Assembly: GCA_021845865.1 (NCBI GenBank)
Contig: JAJZVC010000022.1
Span: forward strand, 1 to 45,926
Direction of reading: 5' to 3'
DNA: 45,926 nucleotides
Source: Pseudomonadota bacterium
GTDB taxonomy: Bacteria; Pseudomonadota; Gammaproteobacteria; Burkholderiales; UBA9220
Part shown: one piece after another, positions 32,341 through 43,673 of the stretch
Numbering within the stretch: position 1 is the stretch's first letter
Layout: each line of letters starts with the position of its first letter
Made by a program: the position numbers and the translations under genes
The notes under the pieces: model-generated
What the model was told of the DNA's origin: nothing
Seen by the model: the letters and a program-made list of their open reading frames with translations, nothing else
Database searches by the model: none

Positions 32341-33239
32341 ACGCCGCCCTCGTCGCCCTGCTGGCCGTGCTGCTGGACCGCTGGCTGAAGGAGCCCCGCC
32401 GCTGGCATCCCCTGGTGGGCTTCGGCAGCTGGGCGAGGTGGCTGGAGGAACGGCTGCACGGGGACGCGGCATGGCGCGGCATCCTGGCCGTAACGCTGGC
32501 CATCATCCCCCTGGTCCTGGCGGTGGCCGCCGGGCTTCAATTTCTCGGCGCCCACGCCTGGCTGGGCAGCGCCGTCCTGCTCTATCTCGTTCTCGGCGCC
32601 GCCAGCCTGGGGCAGCACGCCGCCGCCGTGGCCGGGGCTCTGGAACAGGGCGACCTCGGCGGGGCGCGGGAGGCGGTGGGGCGCATCGTCAGCCGCGACG
32701 CCTCTCGGCTGGACGCCGCCGGCGTGAGCCGGGCGGCGGTGGAGTCGGTGCTGGAGAACGGCAATGACGCCGCCTTCGGCGCCCTGTTCTGGTTCTTCGT
32801 CGCCGGCGCTCCCGGCGCGGTGGCCTACCGCCTCGCCAACACCCTGGACGCCATGTGGGGCTACCGGAACGAGCGCTATCGCCGCTTCGGCTGGGCGGCG
32901 GCCCGGCTGGACGACGTGCTGAACTGGCTTCCCGCCCGCCTCACGGCCCTGACCTACGCCCTCCTCGGCAAAACCTCCGTTGCATGGCGCTGCTGGCGCA
33001 GCCAGGCCCCCGCCTGGGACAGCCCCAACGCCGGCCCGGTGATGGCCGCCGGGGCGGGCGCCCTTGGGGTGCGCCTGGGGGGGGCGGCCATCTACCACGG
33101 CCAAGTGGAGGATCGCCCCGCCCTGGGAGAGGGCAACGAGGCGTCCGCCGCCGACATTGGCCGGGCCGTGGGGCTGGTGAACCGCGGCCTGTGGCTGTGG
33201 CTGGCGGCCTACGGGCTGCTGGAGTGGGCCCATGCTTGA
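32337..33239 (+). CDS. cbiB: Adenosylcobinamide-phosphate synthase
   Basis: A 300-residue membrane protein of the CbiB/CobD family (CobD in Pseudomonas naming). It has [21 protein letters not shown] at the N terminus, [16 protein letters not shown] near residue 110, [18 protein letters not shown] near 140, and [18 protein letters not shown] near 170. It attaches (R)-1-aminopropan-2-ol or its O-phosphate to adenosylcobyric acid. The next gene supplies that side chain. ATGA joins it to cobS; it overlaps the next start by eight bases. Confidence 0.94.
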   Translation: MNAALVALLAVLLDRWLKEPRRWHPLVGFGSWARWLEERLHGDAAWRGILAVTLAIIPLVLAVAAGLQFLGAHAWLGSAVLLYLVLGAASLGQHAAAVAGALEQGDLGGAREAVGRIVSRDASRLDAAGVSRAAVESVLENGNDAAFGALFWFFVAGAPGAVAYRLANTLDAMWGYRNERYRRFGWAAARLDDVLNWLPARLTALTYALLGKTSVAWRCWRSQAPAWDSPNAGPVMAAGAGALGVRLGGAAIYHGQVEDRPALGEGNEASAADIGRAVGLVNRGLWLWLAAYGLLEWAHA

Positions 33240-34212
33240 GCACGGCGGCGGCATCCTCGCGGCGGCGGCCCGCTACGGCATTCCGGCGCAGGACTGGCTC
33301 GACCTGTCCACCGGCATCAACCCGCTGGGCTGGCCCGTGCCCCCCGTGCCGTCGGATTGCTGGCGGCGCCTGCCGGAGGCGGAGGATGGCCTGGTTGCCG
33401 CCGCCCGCGCCTATTACGGCGCCTCGGCGCTGTTGCCGGTGGCGGGCAGCCAGGCGGCGCTCCAAGCGCTTCCCCTGCTGCGCGCCCCCTCCACGGTGGG
33501 GGTGCTGGCGCCCACTTACGCCGAGCACCCCCAAGCCTGGGAGCGGGCCGGCCACCGGTTGAAATTCCTGGATGCCGCCGCCATCGACGGCGCCGTGGAC
33601 GGCCTCGACGTGCTGGTCCTCGCCAACCCCAACAATCCCACCGGCGAGCGTTTCCCCCGCGAACGCCTGGAAGGCTGGCTGAAGCGGCTGGCCGGGCGCG
33701 GCGGCTGGCTGGCGGTGGACGAGGCCTTCATGGACGCCACTCCCGAAGCCAGCCTGGCTTCCCTGGCCGGGGCGCCAGGGCTGGTGGTGCTGCGCTCCCT
33801 GGGCAAGTTCTTCGGCCTGGCGGGGGCGCGGGTGGGTTTCGTCCTGGCCTGGCCGGAACTCCTGTCCCAGCTGGAGGAGCGCCTGGGGCCGTGGTCGGTG
33901 GCCGGCCCTGCCCGCTGGGCGGCGAGCCGGGCCCTGGCCGATTTTCCTTGGCAGGAAAAGGCGCGGGACGACCTGCTGGGCGCTTCCCAGCGGCTGGCTG
34001 CTACGCTTTCCCGCCACGGATTGAACCCGGCGGGCGGAACGGCCCTGTTCCAGTGGGTGCCCACTCCGGCGGCGGTTCCTATCCAGGACCGCCTCGCCCG
34101 GCAGGGCATCTGGGTGCGGCGCTTCGCTTCCCCCTCGGCCCTGCGCTTCGGCCTCCCCGGCTCGACGGAAGCATGGCGGCGGCTGGAAGCCGCCCTGGAG
34201 AGCCTGCCGTGA
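33232..34212 (+). CDS. cobD: Threonine-phosphate decarboxylase (class I/II aminotransferase fold)
   Basis: A 326-residue PLP enzyme. It has [14 protein letters not shown] near residue 22, [17 protein letters not shown] near 125, [16 protein letters not shown] near 160, and [20 protein letters not shown] near 190 with the PLP Lys. This is the pattern of Salmonella CobD (CobC in Pseudomonas), which turns L-threonine O-phosphate into aminopropanol O-phosphate for CbiB. At 326 residues it is a little short next to the usual 360 or so, but every core motif is present. A threonine kinase (PduX) is not in the window. Its stop overlaps the GTG start of cobQ. Confidence 0.92.
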   Translation: MLEHGGGILAAAARYGIPAQDWLDLSTGINPLGWPVPPVPSDCWRRLPEAEDGLVAAARAYYGASALLPVAGSQAALQALPLLRAPSTVGVLAPTYAEHPQAWERAGHRLKFLDAAAIDGAVDGLDVLVLANPNNPTGERFPRERLEGWLKRLAGRGGWLAVDEAFMDATPEASLASLAGAPGLVVLRSLGKFFGLAGARVGFVLAWPELLSQLEERLGPWSVAGPARWAASRALADFPWQEKARDDLLGASQRLAATLSRHGLNPAGGTALFQWVPTPAAVPIQDRLARQGIWVRRFASPSALRFGLPGSTEAWRRLEAALESLP

Positions 34213-35678
34213 GCGCCAAGACCCTGATGGTGCAGGGCTGCACCTCCGACGCGGGCAAAAGCGCCCTGGTGACGGCCCTGTGCCGCGTGCTGCGGCGCAG
34301 GGGCCTCAAGGTGGCGCCCTTCAAGCCCCAGAACATGGCCCTCAACAGCGCCGTCACCGCCGACGGCGGCGAAATCGGCCGCGCCCAGGCGGTCCAGGCC
34401 CGGGCCTGCGGCCTGGACCCTCATACCGACATGAATCCGGTGCTGCTCAAGCCCAACAGCGACGTCGGCGCCCAGGTCATCGTCCACGGCCGCGCCGTGG
34501 GCAACTTCGACGCCGTGGCCTATCACGAGCTCAAGCCCCGATTGATGGCGGCGGTGCTGGAATCCCATCGCCGTTTGAGGGAAGGCCACGACGCCATAAT
34601 CGTGGAAGGGGCCGGCAGCCCGGCGGAAATCAACCTGCGGGAGCACGACATCGCCAACATGGGCTTCGCCGAGGCGGCGGATTGCCCGGTGATCCTGGTG
34701 GCGGACATCGACCGGGGCGGGGTGTTCGCCCACTTGGTGGGCACCCTGGAGCTGCTTTCCCCCTCCGAGCAGGCGCGGGTGAAGGGCTTCGTCATCAACC
34801 GCTTCCGCGGCGACATCGCCCTCCTGAAACCGGGCCTGGACTGGCTGGAGCAGCGCACCGGCAAGCCGGTGCTGGGGGTGCTGCCCTATCTCCACGGGCT
34901 GTATCTGGAAGCGGAGGACGGCTTGGCCACCCGCGCCGCCGGGAACTGGAGCGAAGAGAAATTCCGGGTGGCGGTGCCCCTGCTGCCCCGCCTCAGCAAC
35001 CACACCGACTTCGACCCCCTGCGCCACCACCCCGGCGTCGCCCTGCGCTTCGTCGCGGAAGGGGAAAGCATTCCCGCCGCCGACCTCATCGTGCTGCCGG
35101 GGAGCAAGAACGTCCGCGCCGACCTGGACTGGCTGCGGGCCAACGGCTGGGAAGACGCCATCCGCCGCCACCTGCGCTTCGGCGGCAAGGTGGTGGGCAT
35201 CTGCGGCGGTTTCCAGATGCTGGGCCGGGCGCTCCACGACCCCCTCGGAATCGAGGGGCCGGCGGGCAGCAGCACCGGACTGGGCTGGCTGGAGATGGAA
35301 ACCGAACTGCGGCCGGAAAAGCAGCTGCGCCGGGTGGAAGGGCGGCTGGCATTGGATAACGCGCCCGTGGCGGGCTACGAAATCCACGCCGGGGTAAGCG
35401 CCGGGCCGGCCCTGGATTCGCCGGCGGTGAGGCTGGAAGGGCGCGACGACGGCGCCCTGTCGGCGGACGGGCGGGTGCTGGGCACCTATCTCCATGGCCT
35501 GTTCGACTTGCCCCAGGCCTGCGACGCACTCCTGCGCTGGGCCGGCCTGAAGGAAGCGGCGGCGCCGGACTACGCCGCCCTGTGCGAGGAAGGCATAGAC
35601 CGCCTAGCGGACGCGGCGGAAGAATATCTGGACTGGAAAAAACTGGAGGAGGTCCTGGGATGGCGAGGCTGCGTTTGA
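34209..35678 (+). CDS. cobQ: Cobyric acid synthase
   Basis: A 489-residue glutamine amidotransferase that amidates four carboxylates of adenosylcobyrinic acid a,c-diamide. The N-terminal ATPase domain has [33 protein letters not shown] and [20 protein letters not shown]. The C-terminal GATase1-like domain has [27 protein letters not shown] with the nucleophile Cys near residue 335, and GTYLHGLFD with the catalytic His. The GTG start at 34209 overlaps the previous stop (GTGA). Its TGA shares one base with the ATG of the following gene. Confidence 0.96.
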   Translation: MSAKTLMVQGCTSDAGKSALVTALCRVLRRRGLKVAPFKPQNMALNSAVTADGGEIGRAQAVQARACGLDPHTDMNPVLLKPNSDVGAQVIVHGRAVGNFDAVAYHELKPRLMAAVLESHRRLREGHDAIIVEGAGSPAEINLREHDIANMGFAEAADCPVILVADIDRGGVFAHLVGTLELLSPSEQARVKGFVINRFRGDIALLKPGLDWLEQRTGKPVLGVLPYLHGLYLEAEDGLATRAAGNWSEEKFRVAVPLLPRLSNHTDFDPLRHHPGVALRFVAEGESIPAADLIVLPGSKNVRADLDWLRANGWEDAIRRHLRFGGKVVGICGGFQMLGRALHDPLGIEGPAGSSTGLGWLEMETELRPEKQLRRVEGRLALDNAPVAGYEIHAGVSAGPALDSPAVRLEGRDDGALSADGRVLGTYLHGLFDLPQACDALLRWAGLKEAAAPDYAALCEEGIDRLADAAEEYLDWKKLEEVLGWRGCV

Positions 35679-36754
35679 TGGGAAACGGATCAACCTTGCA
35701 CCCCCTCTCCCTCCGGGAGAGGGGCAGGGGTGAGGGATCGCGCCCGATAGAGCCCCAGTCGGCGCCCATTCCCTCACCCGGCTTCGCCACCCTCTCCCGG
35801 AAGGAGAGGGTTAAGTACGTTGGTTTCGGATCAATATTTCAGACCGGGGAGCAACAGCGGGGAGAGGGAAAATTCCACCGATATTGGTGGCCGATAATCC
35901 TGCTAACCCTGTTGCCCCAGGTCGTTGCCCACGCCGAAGTCACCGTCAAGGACGACCTGGGGCGCCAGGTGACCCTGCCCGCCCCTGCCCGGCGCATCGT
36001 CAGCCTGGCGCCGAGCATCACCGAAACCTTCTTCGCCGCCGGGGCCGGGAGCCAATTGGTGGGAGCGGTGAACTACAGCGACTACCCCCCGGCGGCCAAG
36101 GCCCTGCCCCGGGTGGGGCGCTACGACAGCGTGGACGTGGAGGCCATCGCCGCCCTGCGGCCCGACCTGGTGGTGATGTGGCAATCGGGCAACCCGCCCA
36201 GCACCCTGGGGCGGCTGGAAAAGCTGGGCCTCAAGGTGTTCGTCAACGAGCCCCGGCGCCTGGAGGAAATGCCGGCGACCCTGGAGCGTTTCGGCATCCT
36301 GGCGGGAAAGGCGAATGAAGGCGCCGCAGCGGCGGATGCCTTCCGCCAGCGCCTGGCCGCCCTGCGGGAACAATACCAGGGCCGCCCGCCGGTGCGGGTG
36401 TTCTACCAGATATGGAATTCCCCCATGATGACGGTGAACGGCGCCCACCTCATCAGCGACGTGCTGCGCCTGTGCGGCGGCCGGAACGTCTTCGCCGACC
36501 TGCCGGCCCTGGCGCCCACGGTGGGGGTGGAGGCGGTGCTCGCCGCCGACCCGGAAGCCATCGTCGCCAGCGGCATGGATTCCCGCCGCCCGCCGTGGCT
36601 GGACGAGTGGCAGCGCTGGCTGAAACTGGAGGCGGTGCGCCGTGGCAACATCTTCTTCATCCCCTCCGACATCATCAACCGCCACGCCCCCCGCATCCTG
36701 GACGGGGCGGAGCAGTTGTGCCAGGACCTGGAGCAGGCGCGGGGAAAGCGCTAG
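35678..36754 (+). CDS. Second BtuF-like periplasmic binding protein with a repeat-bearing N terminus
   Basis: A class III ABC substrate-binding protein. The mature part has VTVKDDLGRQVTLPAPARRIVSLAPSITET-like sequence, then LVGAVNYSDYPPAAKALPRVGRYDS, VDVEAIAALRPDLVVMW and NVFADLPALAPTVGVEAVLAADPEAI. This is typical of BtuF and cobalamin or heme/siderophore binders. A normal signal peptide (WWPIILLTLLPQVVAHA) is preceded by about 60 unusual residues, encoded by a palindromic repeat at 35702-35810 and flanking DNA. No ATG, GTG or TTG lies between the repeat and the hydrophobic segment. I start at the ATG at 35678, which overlaps the cobQ stop (TGATG). The true start could be ATG 35660, or a non-standard codon after GGGGAGAGGG near 35861. 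Confidence 0.82.
   Translation: MGNGSTLHPLSLRERGRGEGSRPIEPQSAPIPSPGFATLSRKERVKYVGFGSIFQTGEQQRGEGKFHRYWWPIILLTLLPQVVAHAEVTVKDDLGRQVTLPAPARRIVSLAPSITETFFAAGAGSQLVGAVNYSDYPPAAKALPRVGRYDSVDVEAIAALRPDLVVMWQSGNPPSTLGRLEKLGLKVFVNEPRRLEEMPATLERFGILAGKANEGAAAADAFRQRLAALREQYQGRPPVRVFYQIWNSPMMTVNGAHLISDVLRLCGGRNVFADLPALAPTVGVEAVLAADPEAIVASGMDSRRPPWLDEWQRWLKLEAVRRGNIFFIPSDIINRHAPRILDGAEQLCQDLEQARGKR
35702..35810. repeat. Palindromic intergenic-type repeat (REP/MITE-like) inside a coding frame
   Basis: Three nested pairings are visible: CCCCTCTCCC (35702-35711) with GGGAGAGGGG (35715-35724); GGGTGAGGG (35728-35736) with CCCTCACCC (35771-35779); and CCCTCTCC (35790-35797) with GGAGAGGG (35803-35810). Outer hairpins of the CCCTCTCC/GGAGAGGG kind are a common dispersed repeat in proteobacterial genomes, normally between genes. 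Only one copy is in this window. It could act as a transcription or mRNA-stability element between cobQ and the last gene. Confidence 0.8.
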
Positions 36755-36760
36755 GGATAT

Positions 36761-39202
36761 TTAGCGAGCCATCTCGAGCATCAATAACCGCTCAAACTCC
36801 TCGGCCGGAACGGGCCGGGAGAACAGGTAGCCCTGGGCGTAGTCGCAGCCCGCCGCCCGCAGCAGTTCGTATTGCTGCGGCGTTTCCACGCCTTCGGCCA
36901 CCACCTTGATGCCGAGGCGGTGGGCCATCACGATGATGGCCTCGCAGAGGGCGAGTTCGTCGGATTCGGCGGTCATGGGGCGCACGAAGGAGCGGTCGAT
37001 CTTGATGTAGTCGATATCGAAGCGCCGCAGGTAGGCCAGCGACGAGTAGCCGGTGCCGAAGTCGTCGAGGGCGACCTGGATGCCGTGGTCGCGAAAGCCG
37101 AGCAGCTTGCTCTCGGTCGCCTGGTTGTCCTCCACCAGCGAGGTTTCGGTGATTTCGACCACGATGCTGTCGCCGGGCAGCCCCAGCTTCCGCAGCCAGC
37201 TCGGCCAGTCCACTTCGCCGCTGCCGTTCTGGCGGAACTGGAGCGGCGATTTGTTGACGCTGATCTGAAATTCCGGCTGGAAACGGTCGCGCCACTGGCG
37301 CACCTGGCGGGCCGCCTCCTCGAACACCCAGTTGCCGATGTCCACGATCAGGCCGCTTTCCTCCGCCAGGGCGATGAATTCTCCCGGCGCGAGCAGCCCC
37401 CGCTCCGGGTGCTGCCAGCGCACCAGGGCTTCCGCCTTGCGGATGCGCCGGTCGGCGAGGTCGATGATGGGCTGGTAATGCACGCGGAATTCGCCGTTGG
37501 CGATGGCCCGGCGCAGGTCCCGCAGCTGGCGCATGCGGAACTGGGCCTGTTCCTGCATGCCTTGGGTGTAGTAGTGGCAGCCGTTGCGCCCCTGCTGCTT
37601 GGCGGCGTACATCGCCTGGTCGGCGTTCTTGAGCAGGCTCTCGGCGTCGGTGGCGTCGTCGGGAAAGAAGGTGACGCCGATGCTCGGCGTCACGAAGACC
37701 GTCTCGCCGCCGAGCTGGAACGGCTGGGCGAAGGCCTGGATGATGGCCTGGATGATGCGCTCGACGGTGGAGCCGGAGCGCAGGTCGGGCAGCAGCAGGG
37801 TGAATTCGTCGCCGCCGAGGCGGGCCACGGTGTCCGTCTCGCGCACGCAGCCCGAGAGGCGCCGGGCCGCCTCGCACAGCAGGAGGTCGCCCATGCTGTG
37901 GCCCAGGGTGTCGTTGATTTCCTTGAAGTGGTCGAGGTCCAGGTAGAGCAAGGCGAAGCGCTCTCCGCTGCGGTGCGACTTGCGGATTTCCTGTTCCAGG
38001 CGGTCGTTGAACATGCGCCGGTTCGGCAGCTCGGTGAGGGGGCAGAAATTGGCCTGGTGCCAGATCAGTTCCTCCGAGCGCTTTTTCTCGGTGATGTCGG
38101 CGAAGACGGAGATGTACTGGCTGACGCTGCCATCCGCGTTGCGCAGGACGTTGATGGTCTGCCACTTGGCATAGACCTCGCCGCTCTTCTTGCGGTCCCA
38201 GATTTCGCCTTCCCAGTGGCCGTCGGTTTCGAGGGCCTGCCACATGGCGCGGTAGAAAGCCTGATCATGGCGGCCGGAGGCGAAGACGCGGGGATTCTGG
38301 CCGCGCAGCTCGTCGAGGGTGTAGCCGGTGATGCGCGTCAGCGCCGGATTGGCGGCGATGATGCTGTTGTCGGCGTCGGTGACGACGACGGCCTGGTCCA
38401 TGGACGCCAGCACCGTGGAGGCGATCTGCAGCTGCGCTTCGTGCTGGATTTTTTCGGCGATGTCCTCGATGAAGACGAAAAGGCGTCCCCCGGCGATGTC
38501 CAGGCGCAGGGTGGTGACGATCTCCACCGGGAAGATGTGGCCGTCCTTGTGCCGATGCAGGGTGCGGAAGCGGTCGTGGCCCTGGCGCAGCAGCAGTTCG
38601 ATGTGGGCGGCCGTCTCCGCCGCCGACTCCTTGGCTTCCAGGTCCGTGATGCGCATCGTCAGCAGTTCTTCGCGGCTATAGCCCGAGAGCCGGGCGTAGT
38701 ACTCGTTGACCTCGAGCAGGCGCCCCGTGTTGTCGGCGAGCCAGAAGCCCGCGGCGGGCGTTTCCACGATGGCGCGATAGATGGCCTGCTGTTCGAGCAG
38801 CACCGCCTCGGCCTGCTTGCGCTCGGCGATGTCGCGGGCGATGGCGAGGTAGCCGCCGGTGGGCAGCTTGCGGGTGGAGAGTTCGGCGTGGAAACGGCTG
38901 CCGTCCTTGCGCACCAGCACCCACTCGCTCGACAGCAGTTCGCCCGCCCGCATCCGCGCCATGTGTTCGGGCAGCAGCGGCTGCTGTTCGGGGCAGACGA
39001 GGTCGGGGATGCCCAGGCGGGTCAGTTCGTCCAGGCGGTAGCCCACCTGCCGCAGCGCCGCCGGGTTGGCGTAGGTGTAGCGACCGCTGTCGTCGGTGCG
39101 ATAGACCCCGTCCTGGATTAGGTCGAGCAGTTCTTGGGAGGAGGCAATGGCTTGGCTGATCGGCTGCAAATTCTTCTCTTGCTGTTCTGTCGAATCGCCC
39201 AT
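36761..39202 (-). CDS. PAS-PAS-PAS-GGDEF-EAL cyclic di-GMP signalling protein
   Basis: An 813-residue soluble protein without membrane segments. PAS 1 spans about residues 22-130 ([19 protein letters not shown]), PAS 2 about 140-260 ([18 protein letters not shown]), PAS 3 about 260-380 ([27 protein letters not shown]), each ending in a PAC-type segment. The GGDEF domain (about 385-550) has DPLT-like [24 protein letters not shown] and an intact RLGGDEF. The EAL domain (about 565-805) has [24 protein letters not shown] and VVAEGVET. Both catalytic motifs look complete, so it may synthesise and hydrolyse c-di-GMP under PAS control. No heme- or flavin-binding residues can be named from sequence. 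It lies between two cobalamin gene groups, convergent with the BtuF-like gene. Confidence 0.93.
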   Translation of the reverse strand: MGDSTEQQEKNLQPISQAIASSQELLDLIQDGVYRTDDSGRYTYANPAALRQVGYRLDELTRLGIPDLVCPEQQPLLPEHMARMRAGELLSSEWVLVRKDGSRFHAELSTRKLPTGGYLAIARDIAERKQAEAVLLEQQAIYRAIVETPAAGFWLADNTGRLLEVNEYYARLSGYSREELLTMRITDLEAKESAAETAAHIELLLRQGHDRFRTLHRHKDGHIFPVEIVTTLRLDIAGGRLFVFIEDIAEKIQHEAQLQIASTVLASMDQAVVVTDADNSIIAANPALTRITGYTLDELRGQNPRVFASGRHDQAFYRAMWQALETDGHWEGEIWDRKKSGEVYAKWQTINVLRNADGSVSQYISVFADITEKKRSEELIWHQANFCPLTELPNRRMFNDRLEQEIRKSHRSGERFALLYLDLDHFKEINDTLGHSMGDLLLCEAARRLSGCVRETDTVARLGGDEFTLLLPDLRSGSTVERIIQAIIQAFAQPFQLGGETVFVTPSIGVTFFPDDATDAESLLKNADQAMYAAKQQGRNGCHYYTQGMQEQAQFRMRQLRDLRRAIANGEFRVHYQPIIDLADRRIRKAEALVRWQHPERGLLAPGEFIALAEESGLIVDIGNWVFEEAARQVRQWRDRFQPEFQISVNKSPLQFRQNGSGEVDWPSWLRKLGLPGDSIVVEITETSLVEDNQATESKLLGFRDHGIQVALDDFGTGYSSLAYLRRFDIDYIKIDRSFVRPMTAESDELALCEAIIVMAHRLGIKVVAEGVETPQQYELLRAAGCDYAQGYLFSRPVPAEEFERLLMLEMAR

Positions 39203-39234
39203 GTTTTCAGATGTCGCCTGTAGAGGCTGTTTAC

Positions 39235-39275
39235 AGGTTAACCTAACTTATAAACAATCGCCGTAGGGTTGTCTA
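39235..39275 (-). promoter_or_regulatory. Sigma-70 promoter with a palindrome at the start site, for the GGDEF-EAL gene
   Basis: On the minus strand, TAGACA (39270-39275) and TATAAG (39247-39252) are exactly 17 bases apart and match five of six consensus bases each. The 10-base palindrome AGGTTAACCT (39235-39244) begins two bases after the -10 and covers the expected start site, which suggests a repressor operator. The leader to the ATG at 39202 is about 38 bases. The sequence is seen; the operator role is inferred. Confidence 0.65.
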
Positions 39276-39324
39276 CTTACGGCGGTCCGGCTATCCGTCT
39301 GGGCCGGCGCCCGCTGGCCGCCAG

Positions 39325-39341
39325 GCCGCCGCAAGGGCGGC
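39325..39341 (-). terminator. GC hairpin directly after bluB
   Basis: GCCGCC (39325-39330), loop GCAAG, GGCGGC (39336-39341) form a six-base-pair stem that starts at the base following the bluB stop codon. No T-run follows, so it would be a weak or Rho-assisted end, or an mRNA 3' stabiliser. It separates the ilvA-cobB-bluB unit from the GGDEF-EAL promoter; the rest of 39203-39341 shows only that promoter. Confidence 0.4.
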
Positions 39342-40013
39342 TCAGTAAGCCGTCGGCGTGCCGCCGGCCCCCTCCGGCCAGATTTCCTCGAACAGAACCT
39401 CTTCCCTCGGCAGGCGCTCGCCCCAGCCCTGGCTTTCCAGCAGGGGGGCGGCGGGGAATTCGGCCACCGGGCCGAGGCACAGGATCGCCACCGGCTGGGC
39501 GCCGGCGGGCATCGCCAGGTGCTCGGCCACCGCCTCGGGATCGAAGAAGGACACCCAGCCGAGGCCGATGCCCTCGGCCCGGGCCAGCAGCCACATGTTC
39601 TGGATGGCGCAGGCGACGGAGGCCAGGTCCATCTCCGGCAGGGTGCGGCGGCCGAAGACGTGGGGCTCCCGCCCGGGCATGAGGGCCACCACCAGCACCT
39701 CGGCGGCGTCCCGGATGCCTTCCACTTTCAGCTTCAGGAACTCGGCGGTCCGGGAGGGCAGCGCTTCCGCGGTGGCTTGGCGCTCGGCTTCGACGATGCG
39801 CCACAGGGCTTCCCGGTTGTCGGCGGCGGCGATGCGCAGGAAGCGCCAGGGCTGCATGTAGCCCACCGACGGGCCGTGGCGGGCCGCGTCCACCAGGCGT
39901 TCCAGCAGGCCATCCGGCAGCTTGCCGGGGACGAAGTGGCGGATATCCCGCCGCTCGCGGATGACGCGCTCGATGGCGGCGATGTCGGCGCCGGGATAGC
40001 GCTGGCCGGTCAT
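39342..40013 (-). CDS. bluB: 5,6-dimethylbenzimidazole synthase
   Basis: A 223-residue nitroreductase-fold enzyme that breaks down FMNH2 with oxygen to give 5,6-dimethylbenzimidazole, the lower ligand of B12. It has RRDIRHFVPGKLPDGLLERLVDAARHGPSVGYMQPWRF over residues 22-60, in the style of BluB rather than ordinary nitroreductases. The segment FGRRTLPEMDLASVACAIQNMWLLARAEGIGLGWVSFFDP lies near 125-160. Its presence implies an oxygen-dependent route to DMB and true cobalamin production. The ATG at 40013 overlaps the cobB stop by four bases. Confidence 0.94.
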   Translation of the reverse strand: MTGQRYPGADIAAIERVIRERRDIRHFVPGKLPDGLLERLVDAARHGPSVGYMQPWRFLRIAAADNREALWRIVEAERQATAEALPSRTAEFLKLKVEGIRDAAEVLVVALMPGREPHVFGRRTLPEMDLASVACAIQNMWLLARAEGIGLGWVSFFDPEAVAEHLAMPAGAQPVAILCLGPVAEFPAAPLLESQGWGERLPREEVLFEEIWPEGAGGTPTAY

Positions 40014-41310
40014 GGCAGGAACAGCCGGGCGGCGGCGCCCGGGTTGGAAGGAAAGTAGAAGTGCATGTAGGAGGCGGTGAGGCGGTTGAGGCGGTAGATG
40101 GCTTCGCCGCTTTGCCCGGCGGTTTTGGCCGCGAGGCACAGGGGTGCCAGGGGCGTTTCGGTGACGGAATAGTGGAAGGTGTGGCCTTGCAGCGCGCCTT
40201 CGGGAAGGTCGGCGCGGAGCAGGCCGAGGCCGGCCAGGCGCGGCTGCATGCGGGTGACGCCGGGCAGCAGGCCGAAGGCGGCGTGGCGCTCGCCGTCGGC
40301 GGTGTAAAGGGCCTCGAAGCAGGCCATCATGCCGCCGCACTCGGCCAGCAGGGGTTTGCCGGCGTCAACGTGGGCGCCCATGGCGGTGGCCATGGAGCGG
40401 TTGGCGGCCAGGGTTGGGCCGTGGAGTTCGGGGTAGCCGCCGGGGAGCCAGACGGCGTCGCAGGGGGGCAAGGCTTGGTCGTCGAGGGGGGAGAAGTAGC
40501 GCAACTGGGCCCCCAGGCCGGCGAGGCATTCCAGGTTGGCCGGGTAGTGGAAGCAGAAGGCGGCGTCCCGGGCGACGGCGATGGTGCGGCCGGCGAGGCG
40601 CGGCGGCAGGGCGGGCATCGGCGCCGGGGCGAAGTCCACCGGGGGCGGCAGGGCCGCGGCGGGGGTGGTGGCGAGGGCGTCGGCCATGCGCTCCAGGCGC
40701 TGCTCCAGATCGGCGATTTCGGCGGCGGGCAGCAGGCCCAGGTGGCGTTCGGGCATGGCGTCCAGGTCCCGGGGCAGGGCGCCCTGCCAGGCGATGTCCT
40801 CGGGCAGGGTGTCCCGGCACAGTTGGGCGTGGTGGTCGCTGCCCACGCGGTTGGCCAGCGCCGCCGCAATGGGCGCCCCGTCCCGGTAGTGCTTGAGGCC
40901 CCAGGCGATGGCGCCGAAGCTGCCCGCCGTGGCGCTGGCGTCCAGCACCAGCAGAATGGGCACGCCGAGGCGGCGGGCGAGTTCCGCCGCCGACGGCTCG
41001 CCGTCGTGGAGGCCCATCACGCCTTCGATCAGGATCAGGTCGGATTCGGCGGCGGCCCGGGCCAGCCGCCAGCGGGCGTCGGCCTCGCCGCACATGCGAA
41101 AGTCGATGTTCTCGCAGGGGGCGCCGCTGGCCATGGCGTGTATCTGCGGGTCGAGGAAATCCGGCCCGCACTTGAACACCCGCACACGGCGCCCCTGCCG
41201 CGCGTGGAGGCGGGCCAGGGCGGCGGTGACGGTGGTTTTGCCCTGGCCGGAGGCCGGGGCGGCGACGAGGAGGGCGGGGCAGCGCAGGGTCATGTCGCCC
41301 GCCGCCGGGG

Positions 41311-41314
<4 letters not shown>
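40010..41314 (-). CDS. cobB: Cobyrinic acid a,c-diamide synthase
   Basis: A 434-residue enzyme of the CobB/CbiA family that amidates the a and c side chains of cobyrinic acid (aerobic, hydrogenobyrinic) or its cobalt form. The ATPase half has LLVAAPASGQGKTTVTAALARLH, FKCGPDFLDPQIH and LILIEGVMGLHDG. The amidotransferase half has VWLPGGYPELHG, KPLLAECGGMMACFEAL with the nucleophile Cys near residue 325, and ASYMHFYFPSNP with the His. An ATG at 41314 overlaps the ilvA stop (ATGA); ATG 41293 is an alternative seven codons in. It and cobQ perform all corrin amidations between them but are on opposite strands. Confidence 0.94.
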
Positions 41315-42834
<1,520 letters not shown>

Positions 42835-42942
42835 GGATTCGGGCGGATTCGGCAAGATATCTCAAGGATTATACGGGATTTGAGAAAACGGCGGGTTGGG
42901 CTATCCTTACCCCCTTTGCACACAAGTAAAACAGGAACACAC
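42835..42942. promoter_or_regulatory. Divergent promoter region for ilvA and rpiA
   Basis: For rpiA on the plus strand, TTGAGA (42880-42885) and TATCCT (42902-42907) are 16 bases apart. For ilvA on the minus strand, a perfect TATAAT is present as its complement at 42868-42873, with a poor -35. The two transcripts would start within about 55 bases of each other. I see no attenuator-like leader for ilvA. Confidence 0.55.
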
Positions 42943-43608
42943 ATGACGCAGGACGAATTGAAACAGGCGGTGGCCCGGGCGGCCATCGAACATGTGCCCA
43001 GCGGGGCGATCATCGGCGTGGGAACCGGCTCCACGGCCAACTTCTTCATCGACGAACTGGGCAAGATCAAGAACCGCATCGAGGGCGCGGTGGCCAGCTC
43101 CGAGGCGTCCGCCAAGCGGCTGCGCGGCCACGGCATCGAGGTGCTGGACCTCAACAGCCTGGAAGAGGACCTGCCGGTGTACGTGGACGGCGCCGACGAG
43201 ATCACCGAGCACATGCACATGACCAAGGGCGGCGGCGGGGCCCTGACCCGGGAGAAGATCGTCGCCGCCTGCAGCAAGAAGTTCGTCTGCATCGCCGACG
43301 AGAGCAAGCTGGTGCCGATGCTGGGCAAGTTCCCCCTGCCGGTGGAAGTGATTCCCATGGCCCGGGGCTATGTGGCCCGGGAGCTGAAGAAGCTCGGCGG
43401 CGATCCGGTGCTGCGCCAGGGCTTCACCACCGACAACGGCAATATCATCCTCGACGTGCACAACATGAAGATCATGAATCCCGTGGAGCTGGAGAGCGCC
43501 ATCAACCAGATCACCGGCGTGGTGACCAACGGCCTGTTCGCCCGCAGCCCGGCGGACGTGTTCCTGATGGGCACGCCCAACGGCGTCAAGACCCTGACGG
43601 CGAAATAA
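42943..43608 (+). CDS. rpiA: Ribose-5-phosphate isomerase A
   Basis: A 221-residue RpiA that interconverts ribose 5-phosphate and ribulose 5-phosphate in the pentose phosphate pathway. It has [20 protein letters not shown] near residue 25, [29 protein letters not shown] near 80-110 with the catalytic Asp/Glu and Lys, and [23 protein letters not shown] near 120. Length is that of E. coli RpiA. The ATG at 42943 is the only start close to the AACAGGAA ribosome-binding sequence; an earlier in-frame codon at 42880 falls on the promoter. Confidence 0.96.
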   Translation: MTQDELKQAVARAAIEHVPSGAIIGVGTGSTANFFIDELGKIKNRIEGAVASSEASAKRLRGHGIEVLDLNSLEEDLPVYVDGADEITEHMHMTKGGGGALTREKIVAACSKKFVCIADESKLVPMLGKFPLPVEVIPMARGYVARELKKLGGDPVLRQGFTTDNGNIILDVHNMKIMNPVELESAINQITGVVTNGLFARSPADVFLMGTPNGVKTLTAK

Positions 43609-43673
43609 ACCTGTAACAATCCTGGACTAGCCTCTCCCGGTTAAACCGAACTACCAAGCGCGAGGAGACCCCG
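43609..43673 (+). promoter_or_regulatory. Short rpiA-phoU spacer with a weak Pho-box-like sequence
   Basis: CTGTAACAATCCTGGACT (43611-43628) has the 11-base spacing of a Pho box but matches only part of each CTGTCA half-site, so PhoB control is doubtful. The palindromic CGGTTAAACCG (43639-43649) lies between it and the GAGGAG ribosome-binding site (43662-43667) of phoU. Confidence 0.3.

Noticed and set aside
31524-33239. A single long protein fusing cobS and cbiB regions
   Set aside because: The upstream half is an out-of-frame reading of cobC and cobS; the real cbiB starts at the ATG at 32337, coupled to the cobS stop.
33516-35495. A 659-codon minus-strand frame opposite the threonine-phosphate decarboxylase and cobQ
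   Set aside because: Both plus-strand genes have intact catalytic motifs; the opposite frame shows only low-complexity composition.
35702-35810. CRISPR array or Rho-independent terminator
   Set aside because: There are no regularly spaced direct repeats, and the hairpins lack a T-run. The palindromes fit a dispersed repeat better.
36872-39121. A 749-codon plus-strand frame opposite the GGDEF-EAL gene
   Set aside because: The minus strand holds complete PAS, GGDEF and EAL motifs across this span; the plus frame is a codon-bias artefact.
43611-43628. A functional Pho box before phoU
   Set aside because: The spacing is right but both half-sites match CTGTCA only partly, so I record it only as a weak resemblance.
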